A stretch of 64,000 nucleotides of DNA from Microcebus murinus (GCF_040939455.1 NC_134117.1:63882501-63946500); one strand, 5' to 3'; shown: positions 10,900 through 20,940, counted from the first letter of the stretch. The notes: generated by a model not told the origin, from the sequence alone. Program-made: numbers and translations.

Positions 10900-11140
10900 A
10901 GCCAACACAATTTCAGATGGATTAAACATTTAAATGCATGAAGTAAAGCTACAAAAGAAGCTGAAAACACAGGTGATATCTCTTTGATCACAGGGAGGGA
11001 AAATGCTATTCTGAACAAAAAAAAGTAATGAAAGGAACTATAGAGGCAAATTGTATATTTGGGTATTTAACTGCTAAAGGAAATCTATGTGTCAAAAAAC
11101 ATATTAAACAAAATTGAAAGGCAAATGTTCACCTGAGGAA
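10900..11140 (+). mobile_element. L1 LINE internal fragment (ORF2 3' region)
   Basis: Follows the L1M-type ORF2 region downstream of the reverse transcriptase. TTTCAGATGGATTAAACATT matches the L1 AAGATGGATTAAAGACTTAAA motif, followed by an AAAGCTACAAAAGAAGCTGA block and, near the end, AAACATTTACAG, corresponding to AAAATATTTGCAA in L1. Both ends are truncated, there is no 3' tail, and the frame is broken. Confidence 0.65.
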
Positions 11141-11144
11141 AACA

Positions 11145-11345
11145 TTTACAGTGTACCCTTCATTACATTTTCACAGTATTCCTGTAAAGTAGATAATATT
11201 GTCTCCATTTACACGTGAGGAAATTGAGACCCAGACGCTTTATGTAAATTTGTAACTTGCCCACCAGTCACTCAGTGGGTGAGTGGAGGGGTTGGACTTT
11301 GAACCCTTGAAAACTGAACTCCGAGTGCTCCTGATGTCCCACATG
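11145..11345 (-). mobile_element. MIR SINE relic
   Basis: Antisense MIR: CACAGTATTCCTGTAAAGTA, GTCTCCATTTACACGTGAGG, AAATTGAGACCCAGACG, AACTTGCCCACCAGTCACTC and TTTGAACCCTTGAAAACTGA follow MIR order. Adjacent to the end of the preceding L1 fragment. Confidence 0.8.
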
Positions 11346-11445
11346 GCCTCCCCAAGTAAGAAAATAGCTCTAGAGAACTGGTATCTTGTTTTTGCTTTTT
11401 GTTTGTTTCCCCATAATAAACAGCCATTTACTTTCAGAAGCTGTG

Positions 11446-12637
11446 CGGTCACGTGCCACTTAATGAGGGAAATACCTTTTGAGAAATGTGTCACTAGGTT
11501 GACTTTGTCATTGTGCAAACATCATAGCGGGTGCTCACACACACCAAGATTGTAGAGCCCACTACACACCCATGCTGTATGGTGGCCTATGGCTCCCAGG
11601 CTACAAACCTGGACAGCATGGTACCGCACTCTCTGGACACTGCAGGAAACCGTAACACAATGGTAAGTGTTTGTGTATCCAAACAAATCTAAACATAGAA
11701 AAAGAACAATCAAATTATGGTATAAAAGACAAAAAAAAAATGGTACACCTGTACAGGGCACGTGCATGGAGCTTGTGGGACTCTAAATTGCTCTGGGTGA
11801 GTCAGTGAGTGAGTAGTGAGTGAATGTGAAGGCCCAGGACATTACTGTGCACTACTATAAACTTTATAAACATTGGACTCTTAAGCTACACTAAGTTTAT
11901 AAAAACACATTTTTCTTTCTTCCATAGTAAATTGACTTTGGCTTGCTGTAACTTTTTTATTTTATAAAATTTTTATTTTTTTTAACTTTTTTTTTTTTTT
12001 TTGAGACAGAGTCTCACTTTGTTGCCCAGGCTAGAGTGAGTGCCGTGGTGTCAGCCTAGCTCACAGCAACCTCAAACTCCTGGGCTCAAGCGATCCTCCT
12101 GCCTCAGCCTCCCGAGTAGCTGGGACTATAGTCATGTGCCACCATGCCTGGCTAATTTTGTTTTGTATATATATTTTTAGTTGGTCAATTAATTTCTTTC
12201 TATTTTTAGTAGAGATGGGGTCTTGCTCAGGCTGGTTTTGAACTCCTGACCTCGAGCAATCCACCCGCCTCGGCCTCCCGGAGTGCTAGGATTACAGGCG
12301 TGAGCCACCACGCCTGGCCTTTTTTTAACTTTTTGACTCTGGTAATAACACTTGTCTTAAAACACAAATACATTGTACAGTTGCACAAAAATATTTTTCA
12401 TATCTTTATTTTATAATCTGTTCTCTATTTAATTTATTTTGAATTTTTAAAGGTTTTTTTTTTTTTTTTTTGTTAAAAAGACACAAACACGTAAGTTAGG
12501 CTAGGCCTCCTCACGATCAGGATCATCAATAAATCACGTGGCAACAGGAATTTTTTAGCTCCATTATAATCTTATCAGACCATCTTCTTATATGTGGTCC
12601 ATTCTTGACTACAATGTCCTCATGTAGCACATGATGG
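11446..12637. mobile_element. Tigger-type DNA transposon relic (MER6-like), split by an Alu
   Basis: A cut-and-paste DNA transposon relic with degenerate terminal inverted repeats: left CGGTCACGTGCCACTTAATG, right reverse complement CCATCATGTGCTACATGAGG. Internal blocks match the family I remember as MER6 or a related pogo/Tigger group: ATTGTGCAAACATCATAG, CAGGCTACAAACCTGGACAG, ACACAATGGTAAGTGTTTGT, then after the Alu AACACTTGTCTTAAAACAC, TAGGCTAGGCCTCC and CTCCATTATAATCTTAT. About 860 bases remain without the Alu, so it is a non-autonomous or internally deleted copy with no transposase frame. The superfamily is more secure than the exact name. Confidence 0.75.
11991..12319 (-). mobile_element. 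Full-length lemur-type Alu inserted in the Tigger relic
   Basis: Antisense Alu with a poly(T) start, GAGACAGAGTCTCACTTTGT, the right-arm lemur signature GCCGTGGTGTCAGCCTAGCT, the linker TTGGTCAATTAATTTCTTTC, and the end GAGCCACCACGCCTGGCC. The A/T-rich target TTTTTTTAACTTTT occurs at about 11977-11990 and again at about 12320-12333, a target-site duplication of about 14 bases. Removing the Alu and one copy rejoins the transposon, so the insertion is younger than the transposon. Confidence 0.95.
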
Positions 12638-13964
12638 TAATTTTGGAATTTCTGCTCCATTTTTTTCCTAACTAGAATAAAAGAAAGTTTAACATTTAAT
12701 ACAAAGAAACAAAATTGTGATACCAAAACCAAAAAAATCCAAAAAACAAAACAACTCCCCAAAATTACAGACCTTCCATAGAAATGCTTTGGCCAGCCTC
12801 GTTGCTGGCAGAGCACGGGGCCTCACACTTGGCCTGTCCCAGGTCTGGCCACGTCCAGGAGCTCAGGAAGCCTTCTTGGAAAATTTGGTCCACACTAGCA
12901 CCTTGCTGCAGTCCTCCCTGTAGCCAGCACTTTCAGGACTCTACACTGTGGAATGGATCATTTCTTCTCCCTGGAATTTCTATAGCCACCATGGATACCT
13001 AGAAAACTATCTATTTTTCAAGATTTTAGACAGCCTTAGATCTCTTTAAAAATCACCCTAGAGTGAAGCAATCACTCCTAGTAAAAAACTTCTATGCATC
13101 TATTAAGGCCAGTCACACTAGATTGCAATTTAAATTTGCTTGTCTGATTTCTCTATTACACTTATCTATTAAGCCTCCAATTTATCTGTCAAGTAATTTT
13201 TGTGTTTCCTAAATCTCGCATTTCCTGAATCTAGCACCCAGCCAGGAACACTGCAGGAGCTACGTTGAGTATCTGGTGGGCTGAACCAAACTCCATGGTG
13301 AAACGACAGTGCTCCTTGTCTGTTTGCAAATGCATTCATGTGAGTTCCACACTCCACGCTCTGTCACATACCAGAGAATGGGAAGGGACACCCTGGCAGG
13401 CACCATCCTACAGGCCTCCAGGGAACTGACTGCCAGTGGAGGCACTTCGGAGTTCCCACTGTCCTGTGGAAAAGGCATCGGTCATTGGGATGAAAAGTTC
13501 AGGACAAGCTTGGGAGTGATAAACTCAACCTCTCCTTTCTTCCTAGACCATTTTTCCCAATAATAGAGTTCTAGAGAGGGTCTAGGTAGGACCCACTGTT
13601 GGGGTGCTAATTTTTAATCAGTTAAATGCAGGTTGAGAAGAACATGCAATGTGGGTGTGAAGGAAAACAAACTAGAAAAGGTGCAGACCATGGTGTAGGG
13701 AGGGCCTGGAAACCAAGGCACCTTGTGGATGGGTTTTGAGAGCCCCAAGAGGGCTCTTCCCCAGTGCCTCTTAGTTAATCACATGGCTCAAGCAGGGGGC
13801 AGCTGTCCATGCTTGTCCTGCTGGTCTACCCGGGCAGAGGAAGTGGGTGAGCCAGGGTATGTGAGTTCTTTGGTGGAGTGAGAAGTGTAAAAACTCTTCT
13901 ATTAATAGGAAGGACTTTTCCCCTTTGGCTTTATAATCTATTGTATTACCTTCATTATAAACAA
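12638..13964. other. Anonymous non-coding sequence
   Basis: About 1.3 kb with no gene. Slightly GC-richer between 12780 and 13560, where several chance frames of 60 to 85 codons occur on both strands. A weak antisense L2-like resemblance near 13680-13740 is not firm enough to annotate. Confidence 0.5.
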
Positions 13965-14100
13965 AAATACTTTTTTGAGCACCCACTCTCTTGCAGATTT
14001 TTTCCAAGGTGCCTGGGTACAACAATGAACACCACCTCTAGGGAATTTGTCGCACTTAGTCTCTCGGGAATTCACAGTGTAAAATGTGTACTGGAAGTGC
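13965..14100 (-). mobile_element. L2 LINE 3'-end relic
   Basis: TTTTTTGAGCACCCACTCTC, AAGGTGCCTGGGTACAACAA and TGAACACCACCTCTAGGGAA track the antisense L2 end (TTATTGAGCACCTACT ... GGTGCTGGGGATACA ... GTGAACAAGACAGAC). Confidence 0.55.
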
Positions 14101-14259
14101 ATATACACGCACACAGACAGAACAAGCATCAGGAATTGGCTTCTGAAAGAGAGGAGCAGAGACAGCACTGGAGTATGAGTGGGAGAAAGTGTGGAGAAAC
14201 TGGAACCACAGGCAGCAGGGACTAAGTCTTTAGTTCTGTCTCTCCAGAAAGAAACACAA

Positions 14260-14410
14260 TGATTAAACAGTATCTACTTTGCAGTAAGACAGCCAAGGAT
14301 TTAAGTCCCTGCTGTGCTGCTTCTAAATTCCAAAGCCTAGATCTAACCTCTTGCATCATCTGTTTTCTAAGCTGAAAAAGAGAGGAAAGAATACTTATCC
14401 CTGGTTGGGG
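14260..14410 (+). mobile_element. Probable MIR SINE relic
   Basis: GCAGTAAGACAGCCAAGGAT, TTTAAGTCCCTGCTGTGCTG, ATCTAACCTCTTGCATCATC and TGTTTTCTAAGCTGAAAAAG are in the order of sense MIR. Highly diverged. Confidence 0.5.
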
Positions 14411-15005
14411 TAAAAGAGCCTACTCACATGAAACATACTCGCATGTCCCCATAAAAGTTAGTATTCTCCAGACCTCAGCCGCCTGTGGGTAGAAATGAGG
14501 ACTTACTATTATATATGCCAGCATTTTCAGCTGCATTGTTCATACTGGAGGCCGTGGAAGACCCGTGACTTCTTACACTGAGCTGTCCATTCACCCCTGG
14601 TATCTCATGGGTTGACACGGCCTGCTTGTTACACTGTAGTCAGAGCATCATTGCCCCATCCCCATGAGCAGGGCTGCTACTGAAATGCCCATCTGGGCCA
14701 TACTCCCATGCCACACCCTGGGGTTGCTGGAGCCAATGAAGAGACCCAGTCCTCTGTCACCTGCATACCATCCTGAGCCATGTATGCCATCGTTCTGTTC
14801 AGCTGTCACCATTTTGCCATGACTGTGAGCTTTTTACCTGCATTGCTGTGGTCTGTGGACCCTACTGCCAGCCCAGGTTCCCCTACAGAGTTGCATGGGT
14901 CTCCAGTTTCTACTACTACTTATACTGTTATTATTGCTGTTAACAGACTTTCTGGACGGATAGGATTGAGTTGTGAGCAAGTGCAAGAGCACATATCACC
15001 CATTC
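14411..15005. other. Anonymous non-coding sequence
   Basis: No recognised repeat or gene. Includes a moderately GC-rich part (14540-14900) with chance frames. Nothing further seen. Confidence 0.5.
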
Positions 15006-15009
15006 CAAA

Positions 15010-15130
15010 CAACATCCACTGAGCACCCTTTGCATGCTGAGCATTGTTCCATACAGGAAGGATACAAGAATGAGCAAAGCTGACTCAATCCCTGACCTCT
15101 TCCAGTTTATAGTTTGTAAATGTCTCTTCT
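15010..15130 (-). mobile_element. L2 LINE 3'-end relic
   Basis: CATCCACTGAGCACCCTTTG, CATGCTGAGCATTGTTCCAT, AGGATACAAGAATGAGCAAA and AATCCCTGACCTCTTCCAGT follow the antisense L2 3' end in order and without large gaps. Confidence 0.7.
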
Positions 15131-15714
15131 TTCCCACCTTTATGCCTGAAGAAAAGGAAAACACAGCCTCCCTCTGTTCTGTGTTGGATTCTTTCTCAAG
15201 ATCTCTGCATCATCCTTGAAATGTAAACTGTGCTCTTCCCATCTGCACCCTGCAATGGCATCCACTTGATTCCAGGGAGTAATACTCACTTAAAAATAAC
15301 AAATGTATCCACCCAAGCTCCTGTCAGCCATTGTTCCCTGGGAATACTGTTTTCCTCAGGAGCTGGAATACAGCTGATATCAGTAAAAGTTACGCCTGAC
15401 TGTTGGAACCCCTTAGTTCCAATCAGATCATTTTATTTTAATAATTCTATTTAATTAGTTCATTCCCTTGGTTGTCGTGTGTGTGACACTGTATGGAAAA
15501 GACAAGGAACAGTCTTGAAAAGTACTAGCAGAGTTGAGAAATGGTAAGTTCATCATTCCCTGTATTTTAGTGGCTGGTGGGGGGGAGGGGCAGTATTTGC
15601 TTTTTGCTTCTCCCTAACTAGGGTGGGGAGGCACCTTCCCCTTCTTTTTTTCTGTCCATACCTTCTAACTTTCTTCATAAGCTTTTTCCATTAATTTCCC
15701 TTTCTCCATCCTCA
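15131..15714. other. Anonymous non-coding sequence
   Basis: No gene or named repeat. An AT-rich stretch lies at 15428-15460 and a G-rich GGTGGGGGGGAGGGG run at about 15576-15590. Confidence 0.5.
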
Positions 15715-15775
15715 TGCATGTTTTCTCACTTGTAAAACAGGAATAATAATCATACTGACCTCACAGTATGTTTTG
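15715..15775 (+). mobile_element. MIR fragment
   Basis: TCTCACTTGTAAAACAGGAA and TAATAATCATACTGACCTCA match the sense MIR segment CTCATCTGTAAAATGGGGATAATAATAGTACCTACCTCA. Only this 60-base piece is recognisable. Confidence 0.55.
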
Positions 15776-15829
15776 AAGACTGGCTCTGGCACGTTAGATC
15801 ATGGCAGCATGTCCCCAGTGGAGTGGCAA

Positions 15830-16060
15830 TGTGGGTTATGTGGCAATGGCTGTGGAGGTTAGGATCCTGGCTTCATCGTTTTCTCTGAGTGGCCTTAGGC
15901 AAATTACTTTACCTCTCTGTGACTTGTTTTCTATAAAATAAGAAAAATGATACCTACTTTAAACATTGCAATGATGACTTATAAATTAGTCTTTAAAGTA
16001 CATAGCGTGGAGTGTTGCGTGTGGTACGTAGTGAACATATGCTAGCTACTAATTCTATGT
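15830..16060 (+). mobile_element. Near full-length MIR SINE
   Basis: Sense MIR: GTGGAGGTTAGGATCCTGGC near the start, TGAGTGGCCTTAGGCAAATT, ACTTTACCTCTCTGTGACTT, TTTCTATAAAATAAGAAAAA, and a degraded 3' end around TGTGGTACGTAGTGAACATA. Confidence 0.85.
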
Positions 16061-16539
16061 TGAATACTATCACGTCTTACTTTTATTCCCTTTACCTTAA
16101 AAATGCTGCCTCATTTGCTCTGTTTTGATCTTCTCTGTCTTTCAGTGATTCTCTATTCATTCCAGTGCAGAGAAAGACCGGGATGAGGATGACGCAAACT
16201 TTGGGGATGGTGCATGTTTTCTGGCCTCTCTTCTTGGATCCACATGCGTCAGGGTCATGGCAGTGTAGGGCATCTGCCAGGGAGCAGGTAGGGTCCCTGG
16301 CAGAGCAAGCAGTTCCAGGAGAGTCTGGTGTGTGGGCTTGGCAGCAGGGTATCTGTAGTCACTGGGTACCTGCTGGAGGCTTGCAGTGGCTGCTGCAGTG
16401 TGTGGAGCAGCAGCACTCTTCCGGGGGGAGCTCTCTGTCTTCCCACACACCCATCCTTTGAGCAGTAGTCATCTGTTCAGGATGATTGAATTTCTCCCCT
16501 CTTCACTTGTCATAAGGATTGCCTAGTACTTACCTGGGC
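16061..16539. other. Anonymous, moderately GC-rich sequence
   Basis: The part at 16240-16440 is GC-richer than its surroundings and carries overlapping frames of about 60 to 98 codons on both strands. None shows a domain, and the opposite-strand frames cannot all be coding, so none is called. Confidence 0.45.
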
Positions 16540-16985
16540 TGCTTTTCACATTACTCCAACATGTTCCCAAGTCTTGCTTCTGCATGTGCTCTTGGCTTGG
16601 CGCTTACACCACTCCCCACCTCCTCTCCTGTGTGACAAATGTCCTCTCCCCTGGGACATTTTCCCAGCTTCCTGCTCCGATTTCCACATCCCTTCTCTTT
16701 GCTCTGTTGGCTCCCCTATTTTCATCATGGCACTTGTCACATCCACTAACTTGTTTTAGATTGAACCTTATGGAATGCAGCTCATGTAGATCGATCCTTA
16801 TGAAATGGCTGAAATTTGACCATTCTCCACTGACTATTTTGCATGATTCAAACTAGTGTCCACCTACCCACCCCTTCATACTCTTAGTTACTTGAAAGAG
16901 AGTAGGGAGAACGTCTTGTGCCTTATCCTGGCAGCAGCACAGAACTTGGCACATATTGATACTTGATAAATACCCATTGAATAAC
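16540..16985 (+). mobile_element. L2 LINE relic reaching the 3' end
   Basis: CCAACATGTTCCCAAGTCTT, GCATGTGCTCTTGGCTTGG and a CATGGCACTTGTCACATCCA block follow L2 order, and the element ends with AGCACAGAACTTGGCACATA, then TTGATAAATACCCATTGAAT, the L2 terminus. About 440 bases, much diverged, with an uncertain section near 16760-16880. Confidence 0.6.
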
Positions 16986-17290
16986 TGGATCAGGAATAAG
17001 GAAGCGCTTTGGATACCCTGAGGCCCTGCTCACATGGAGGAGATTGCTGCTGTAAGGCAATTGAGCATGTCACAGTATCTTAGCATTACAAATATGACCT
17101 GTCTTTCGTAGTTGAATTGGAGATGAGGAAAAGGAAAGTCACTATGAGACTTTGTACCCTGGAAGTTAAAATATTTCCCTGAGCCCTCACAGTACGTTAG
17201 GGACAGCCTGGGGATGAGCAGATGACACTTTAGAAGGTATCTTTTCCTTTGTCTATCCCTGCTGCTCTGCCCTTGTGTGTTTTATATATT

Positions 17291-17377
17291 GCTTCTCTCT
17301 CTATTTCTCTCTCTCTCTATATATATATATATATACATATATATTTTTATATATATGTATTATATATATGTGTGTAT

Positions 17378-17420
<43 letters not shown>

Positions 17421-17437
17421 TGTTTGTTTGTTTGTTT
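17291..17437. repeat. Compound microsatellite (TC)n-(TA)n-(GTTT)n
   Basis: CT-rich start (17293-17318), then long (TA)n blocks to about 17416 interrupted by GTATTATATATATGTGTG, then five GTTT units to about 17437. The repetitive peptides readable here are artefacts of the dinucleotide. Confidence 0.95.
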
Positions 17438-17559
17438 AGTTTCTGTTGCTTATAGGGAATTTGAAAATGGCTGTAGTAGATTCCATGGTGCCAGGGAAGG
17501 ATATCAGGCAGGATAGTGACCTCTTGGACTTTGAAGTTTATGGGTGGTACCCTGGCAGC

Positions 17560-17885
17560 AAGCATGGGTGATGGGAAAGAGAGATTGAGGCTGGAGGCTG
17601 GGAAGCCAGTGAGGAGATGGGAGTTCTGAGCTTAGACCATGGAGGTGGGAGCTGAGAAGAGGAGGGGGGTGGTGGCCAGCCAGGACACTTCATGTCTTTG
17701 GAGGAGGAGGGGAGTGAAAGGGGCCGTCTGCCCAGATCACCAGACTGGGGGTACTTGGGGGACTGTGTGGATAGCAACGCAATTCTCTGAAACAGGTGCT
17801 GTAAGAACGGCTTTGGGGAGAAAGATAATGAATCTGACTGTGAGCATACTGAGTAGGAGATATGGCTACACAAGTGTGGAATTGA
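17560..17885 (-). mobile_element. L2 LINE relic, ORF region
   Basis: Antisense L2 coding region. AGATTGAGGCTGGAGGCTGG and CAGTGAGGAGATGG match the antisense GGAGGCAGGGAGACCAGTTAGGAGG stretch; CAGACTGGGGGTACTTGGGG, then GAAAGATAATGAATCTGACT, match AGACTGGGGGAGGAGCAGG ... GATAATGAGTTCAGTTTTGG. The order is right over about 320 bases. No frame is intact. Confidence 0.65.
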
Positions 17886-17924
17886 CCTTGTGAGGTGGGT
17901 GGGCTGGGCACTGTCTTTTGGTTA

Positions 17925-18065
17925 GTTTTCCTGTTTGATTGATGTAGAAACTGTGGCTCAAGCGGTTTGCTTACATGATTGAATAGAAAGAGACCCAGGG
18001 AGAGATAGGACTGGTCTTGAACCCAGAACTACTCCATTCTTTAATCTTTTCATTATTGGTCTACC
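17925..18065 (-). mobile_element. MIR SINE fragment
   Basis: GATGTAGAAACTGTGGCTCA, AGCGGTTTGCTTACATGATT, CTTGAACCCAGAACTACTCC and ATTCTTTAATCTTTTCATTA follow antisense MIR, with the 3' half of MIR missing. Confidence 0.7.
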
Positions 18066-18159
18066 TACTAGAAAGTTCTATCAGAATTGATGGATGCCAG
18101 CTCCCCAGGCGTTCTTGGCCTCCTTAGGATTGGATGTACCCAGAAATTGACTAGTGAGC

Positions 18160-18400
18160 AGTACTTTTAAGATTTTAATTAATCATTAACCAGCTTGCCC
18201 TCGGAGCACTTTTTGCTCCTGCTTTGAATTTGTAGACAGATGGCAGGAGGTTGTTTCCTCAGCCTTGTCATCTACTCACATGGCAGATGAAATATCAAGC
18301 ACAGGGCTCATCATTCATTATAATTAGTCTTCTTTGATCATCTGTCCTTTGTCCTAAATACGATAGCAACATTTAATTGTGGATGAAGTATTTGTCAAGA
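18160..18400. promoter_or_regulatory. Candidate enhancer-like block with homeodomain and E-box motifs
   Basis: Repeat-free. TTAATTAATCATTAA at 18175-18189, TAATTA at 18321-18326 and CATTTAATTG near 18370 are homeodomain-type cores. E-boxes of the CAGATG type lie at 18237-18242, 18284-18289 and, inverted, 18339-18344. Motif density and lack of mobile DNA make this one of the better enhancer candidates, but no conservation data are available. Confidence 0.3.
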
Positions 18401-18634
18401 ACAGCATCCCAACTACCCTCTCCCCCCACCCTACCCCACCTCTCTGCAAATCCCTGAGGCCACTGCTGGTGTTAAAAGCCACATTCTCATTCTCTTTTGA
18501 AATGGCTGTGTGGCAGTGGTAGGAGGGCTGAGTTCAAAAGCAATAGCCTGAGTATGGGCTATTTTCCTTGATCATGTAAGGTGGCATTGTTAATTAACAT
18601 GCTGGCCATTTAGCAATGTTGTGAGGATTTAGGG
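18401..18634. other. Unique sequence with a GTTAATTAAC palindrome
   Basis: No repeat or gene. A perfect 10-base palindrome GTTAATTAAC at 18589-18598 resembles an HNF1-type half-site pair lacking the usual centre base. It may extend the preceding block. Confidence 0.4.
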
Positions 18635-18835
18635 AGGAAAGGAGCTAACATTAACTGAGGGCCTATTCTGTGCTTGATAATTTACTGATATGATCTCAGT
18701 GTATCTTTAGAACATTCCAAGGCTGAAAGCTTGGCAAAATCATGCAGCTACCACATGACAGAGCCAAGAACCAAACCCCTCATCTGCATGCATCCAGAGC
18801 CTATGCTTGTCTTCCAGCTGGTTCAGATGCACTCT
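18635..18835 (-). mobile_element. MIR SINE relic
   Basis: Antisense MIR: ACTGAGGGCCTATTCTGTGC, TGATATGATCTCAGTGTATC, AATCATGCAGCTACCACATG, ACAGAGCCAAGAACCAAACC and TCCAGAGCCTATGCTTGTCT in order. The central fill is shortened. Confidence 0.75.
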
Positions 18836-19099
18836 CTCAGAGTGGGTTTACTTAGCAAAACAAACTCTAGACTGTAACAGAAAATACCATCATATCACTG
18901 TGTGAATCTTGAAAAGCATTTCTCCCAGAGGTGACAACGAGAACAACAGTTGCTGGGTAATGTGTTGTTGCAACTCATTACCCAGTTCTGACAATTAAAA
19001 CAAATATAAAATAAAGTAATAATGTCTTCTTATGCCTTTAGTGTATTTTAGACTTTAATAGTTACTAAAGTTCTATGACTTAGCTTTCTATTTTTATGT

Positions 19100-19215
19100 T
19101 CCGTTACCCAACTGTTATGAATTTGGTGGGGAAAGGGTGCTAGTCCCATTTTTCAGATCAGGAAATTGAAGCTTAATGGGTGCCACTGCCGTGGAAGGTC
19201 AGATGCTAGACTGTT
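19100..19215 (-). mobile_element. MIR SINE fragment
   Basis: CCATTTTTCAGATCAGGAAA and TTGAAGCTTAATGGGTGCCA match the antisense MIR centre (CCATTTTACAGATGAGGAAACTGAGGC). The flanks decay quickly. Confidence 0.55.
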
Positions 19216-19359
19216 CATTGATAATGGTCTCTCCAAAACAAGTTCCAAGCAGAGGCAAAAATATGAAGACTTAGGCTCTGGAAAATGTTTTCTTAGAGGC
19301 TGACATTTCCCTCCAAGTCATATGGTTAGGGTTTGCTTCTTTCCACTTTTCAATTTTTG

Positions 19360-19790
19360 ACACTAAGTGATAATTATAGAGCCTGAGAGGCACCCAGTGC
19401 ATTTGCAAGAGCTAATTGACTCGGTGGAAGGAAGGCTGATTGTGCAGCGAAATCCAAACTACCAATTAAAAGAGAAGGAAATCACATGCACACGATATCT
19501 CGGATATTTATATCATAGGGAACTAAAACAGCCAGCCTTCCTTGTCACCGCGGAGACAGCCTGGAAGGCAAAGGGTCTGGCCCTGGGGCAGTTAGCTTGA
19601 GGCCTGGGTCTGCACGGGCTGGGAAGCCCACTCTGTCAGCAGCTTCCCAGCCTCTAATGAGTGCTGCAGAGGCTTTGCTTCTTTAGGCTAAAACGGGAAA
19701 TCTTGGCAAATTAAGAGATTAGATTTGATGCACAATGAGAGAGCAAATCAGGCAAATAGGAGGTGCATCAATCAATTAATTGTCAGAAAA
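19360..19790. promoter_or_regulatory. Candidate conserved non-coding block, PBX/HOX-like site
   Basis: No mobile element was recognised across about 430 bases. GATAATTATAG opens the block (about 19369-19379), and CATCAATCAATTAATTGTC at 19766-19784 contains ATCAATCA, the reverse complement of the PBX-HOX consensus TGATTGAT, fused to a TTAATT core. An open frame of 77 codons at 19367-19600 lies in it but has no recognisable domain and no clear flanking splice sites. Confidence 0.33.
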
Positions 19791-19814
19791 ATTGCACTCA
19801 GAATACACTAGAAT

Positions 19815-19990
19815 ACTAACTTTTGTACAGTGCTTGGGAGTTTACAAAGTTTCTGGCTGTCTCGAAGGGCAACCACTTAGAAGCAGGAGTATTATCTCCA
19901 ACTTCCAGGGGTAAATAAATGCCTCCCACACGTCCTAGGCTTAGAGGCACCTGGATATCAATGCAGGTTTCTGACTTGTGTTTGCAGCCC
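19815..19990 (-). mobile_element. MIR-family SINE relic (MIR3-like)
   Basis: AGTGCTTGGGAGTTTACAAA, AGCAGGAGTATTATCTCCAA, CTTCCAGGGGTAAATAAATG, ATGCAGGTTTCTGACTTGTG follow an antisense MIR/MIR3 pattern. Lies between two enhancer-like blocks. Confidence 0.5.
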
Positions 19991-20079
19991 CGAGCGCTGC
20001 CCCCACTGGTGGCGCTGGGGACGCCAGTGGGGAGCAGCCTTTGGTGTGGTTGGTAGCTGATTCTCCCAGAAACTATTTT

Positions 20080-20290
20080 TAAAAATCCCATCTTCCTGAA
20101 GAGCATCCCTTCAGTGGCACACGGGAGTGGCTGCAAGGCTGACGATAATGGGGCCATTAACCGAATAATGGTGCTGGCACCAAGCAACAGCCATGCTGGG
20201 GTCTTAATTAGGCTCTGGCTGAAGCAGAGAAGGAGCACATTTGCAGGAGATTTCTGGTTGACTAATCTGGTGTCAAATTAAGAGTTTTCC
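20080..20290. promoter_or_regulatory. Candidate conserved non-coding block
   Basis: Repeat-free, with GGGGCCATTAACCGAATAAT (about 20150-20169), TCTTAATTAGGCTCTGGC (about 20202) and a GTGTCAAATTAAGAG end. Several ATTA/TAAT cores lie in otherwise mixed-composition DNA, which is less easily explained by AT-richness alone. The assignment rests on motif content only. Confidence 0.3.
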
Positions 20291-20820
20291 CTCTGGGATA
20301 TCTCAAGTTAGTCACCATACGATTTAAAAAATTGTCTAATGCAGGGGTTTCAAGTGGGCCAATTTCTCAGGAGAAGAGAGGACTTGCTTCCCTTAAACCT
20401 GCTCAGTACAACATATTAGCACCAGGATCCCTTTGTCTTCCCTGACTAGTAGTTTAACTTCAAAAGCCTCTCGGCTGGGAGTCCATTGTTTCTGTCCTCC
20501 CACCAAGGGCTGAAGGCCAGCTATGTACCTACCTGGGTCACCAGGGCTGAATAGCAGTTAGCTGCCCCAGCTGGTGTATTTCGGAGCAGTTCTCCTTTCT
20601 TTCTGCAGCAGCAGTTAAAGGGTGCTGAGAAAGAAACTAGGATCAAAGGAGGGGCTGGGACCCGGGTCCTGGCCCTGGGAGCTGAGGGGCCAGGCCGGAG
20701 GAACAGGACAGGCTAGTGGGGAAAGCGCTGGCATTACAGGGGCTACGTGTTCCATGTCACCTCTGCTCTTGCCACTGGTGGTGGGACTAGAGACATTGTA
20801 TTAATTCTGCTGAACACTTT
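20291..20820. other. Anonymous non-coding sequence
   Basis: No repeat recognised. GC-rich around 20640-20720 with a chance frame of 60 codons. No CpG island. Confidence 0.5.
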
Positions 20821-20824
20821 TCAA

Positions 20825-20940
20825 TGCCTTTAAAATGGGCATACTCATTTCTACACTGAAGGGGAGTCATGAAGTTTGGATGAGGTGGAGTATATGACGG
20901 ACACAGGCACACGGGAAATACTCAGGGAACATTAGATGCT
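20825..20940 (+). mobile_element. MIR SINE 3' fragment
   Basis: TTTAAAATGGGCATACTCAT, TTGGATGAGGTGGAGTATAT and ACACGGGAAATACTCAGGGA parallel the sense MIR 3' half (TGTAAAATGGG ... GATTAAATGAG ... CACATAGTAAGTGCTCAATA). Confidence 0.6.

Noticed and set aside
12061..12264. 67-codon minus-strand frame containing a [16 protein letters not shown] end
   Set aside because: This is the familiar translation of an Alu element.
17249..17516. Frames rich in Ile-Tyr that look like a membrane peptide
   Set aside because: They are translations of (TA)n and (GTTT)n repeats.
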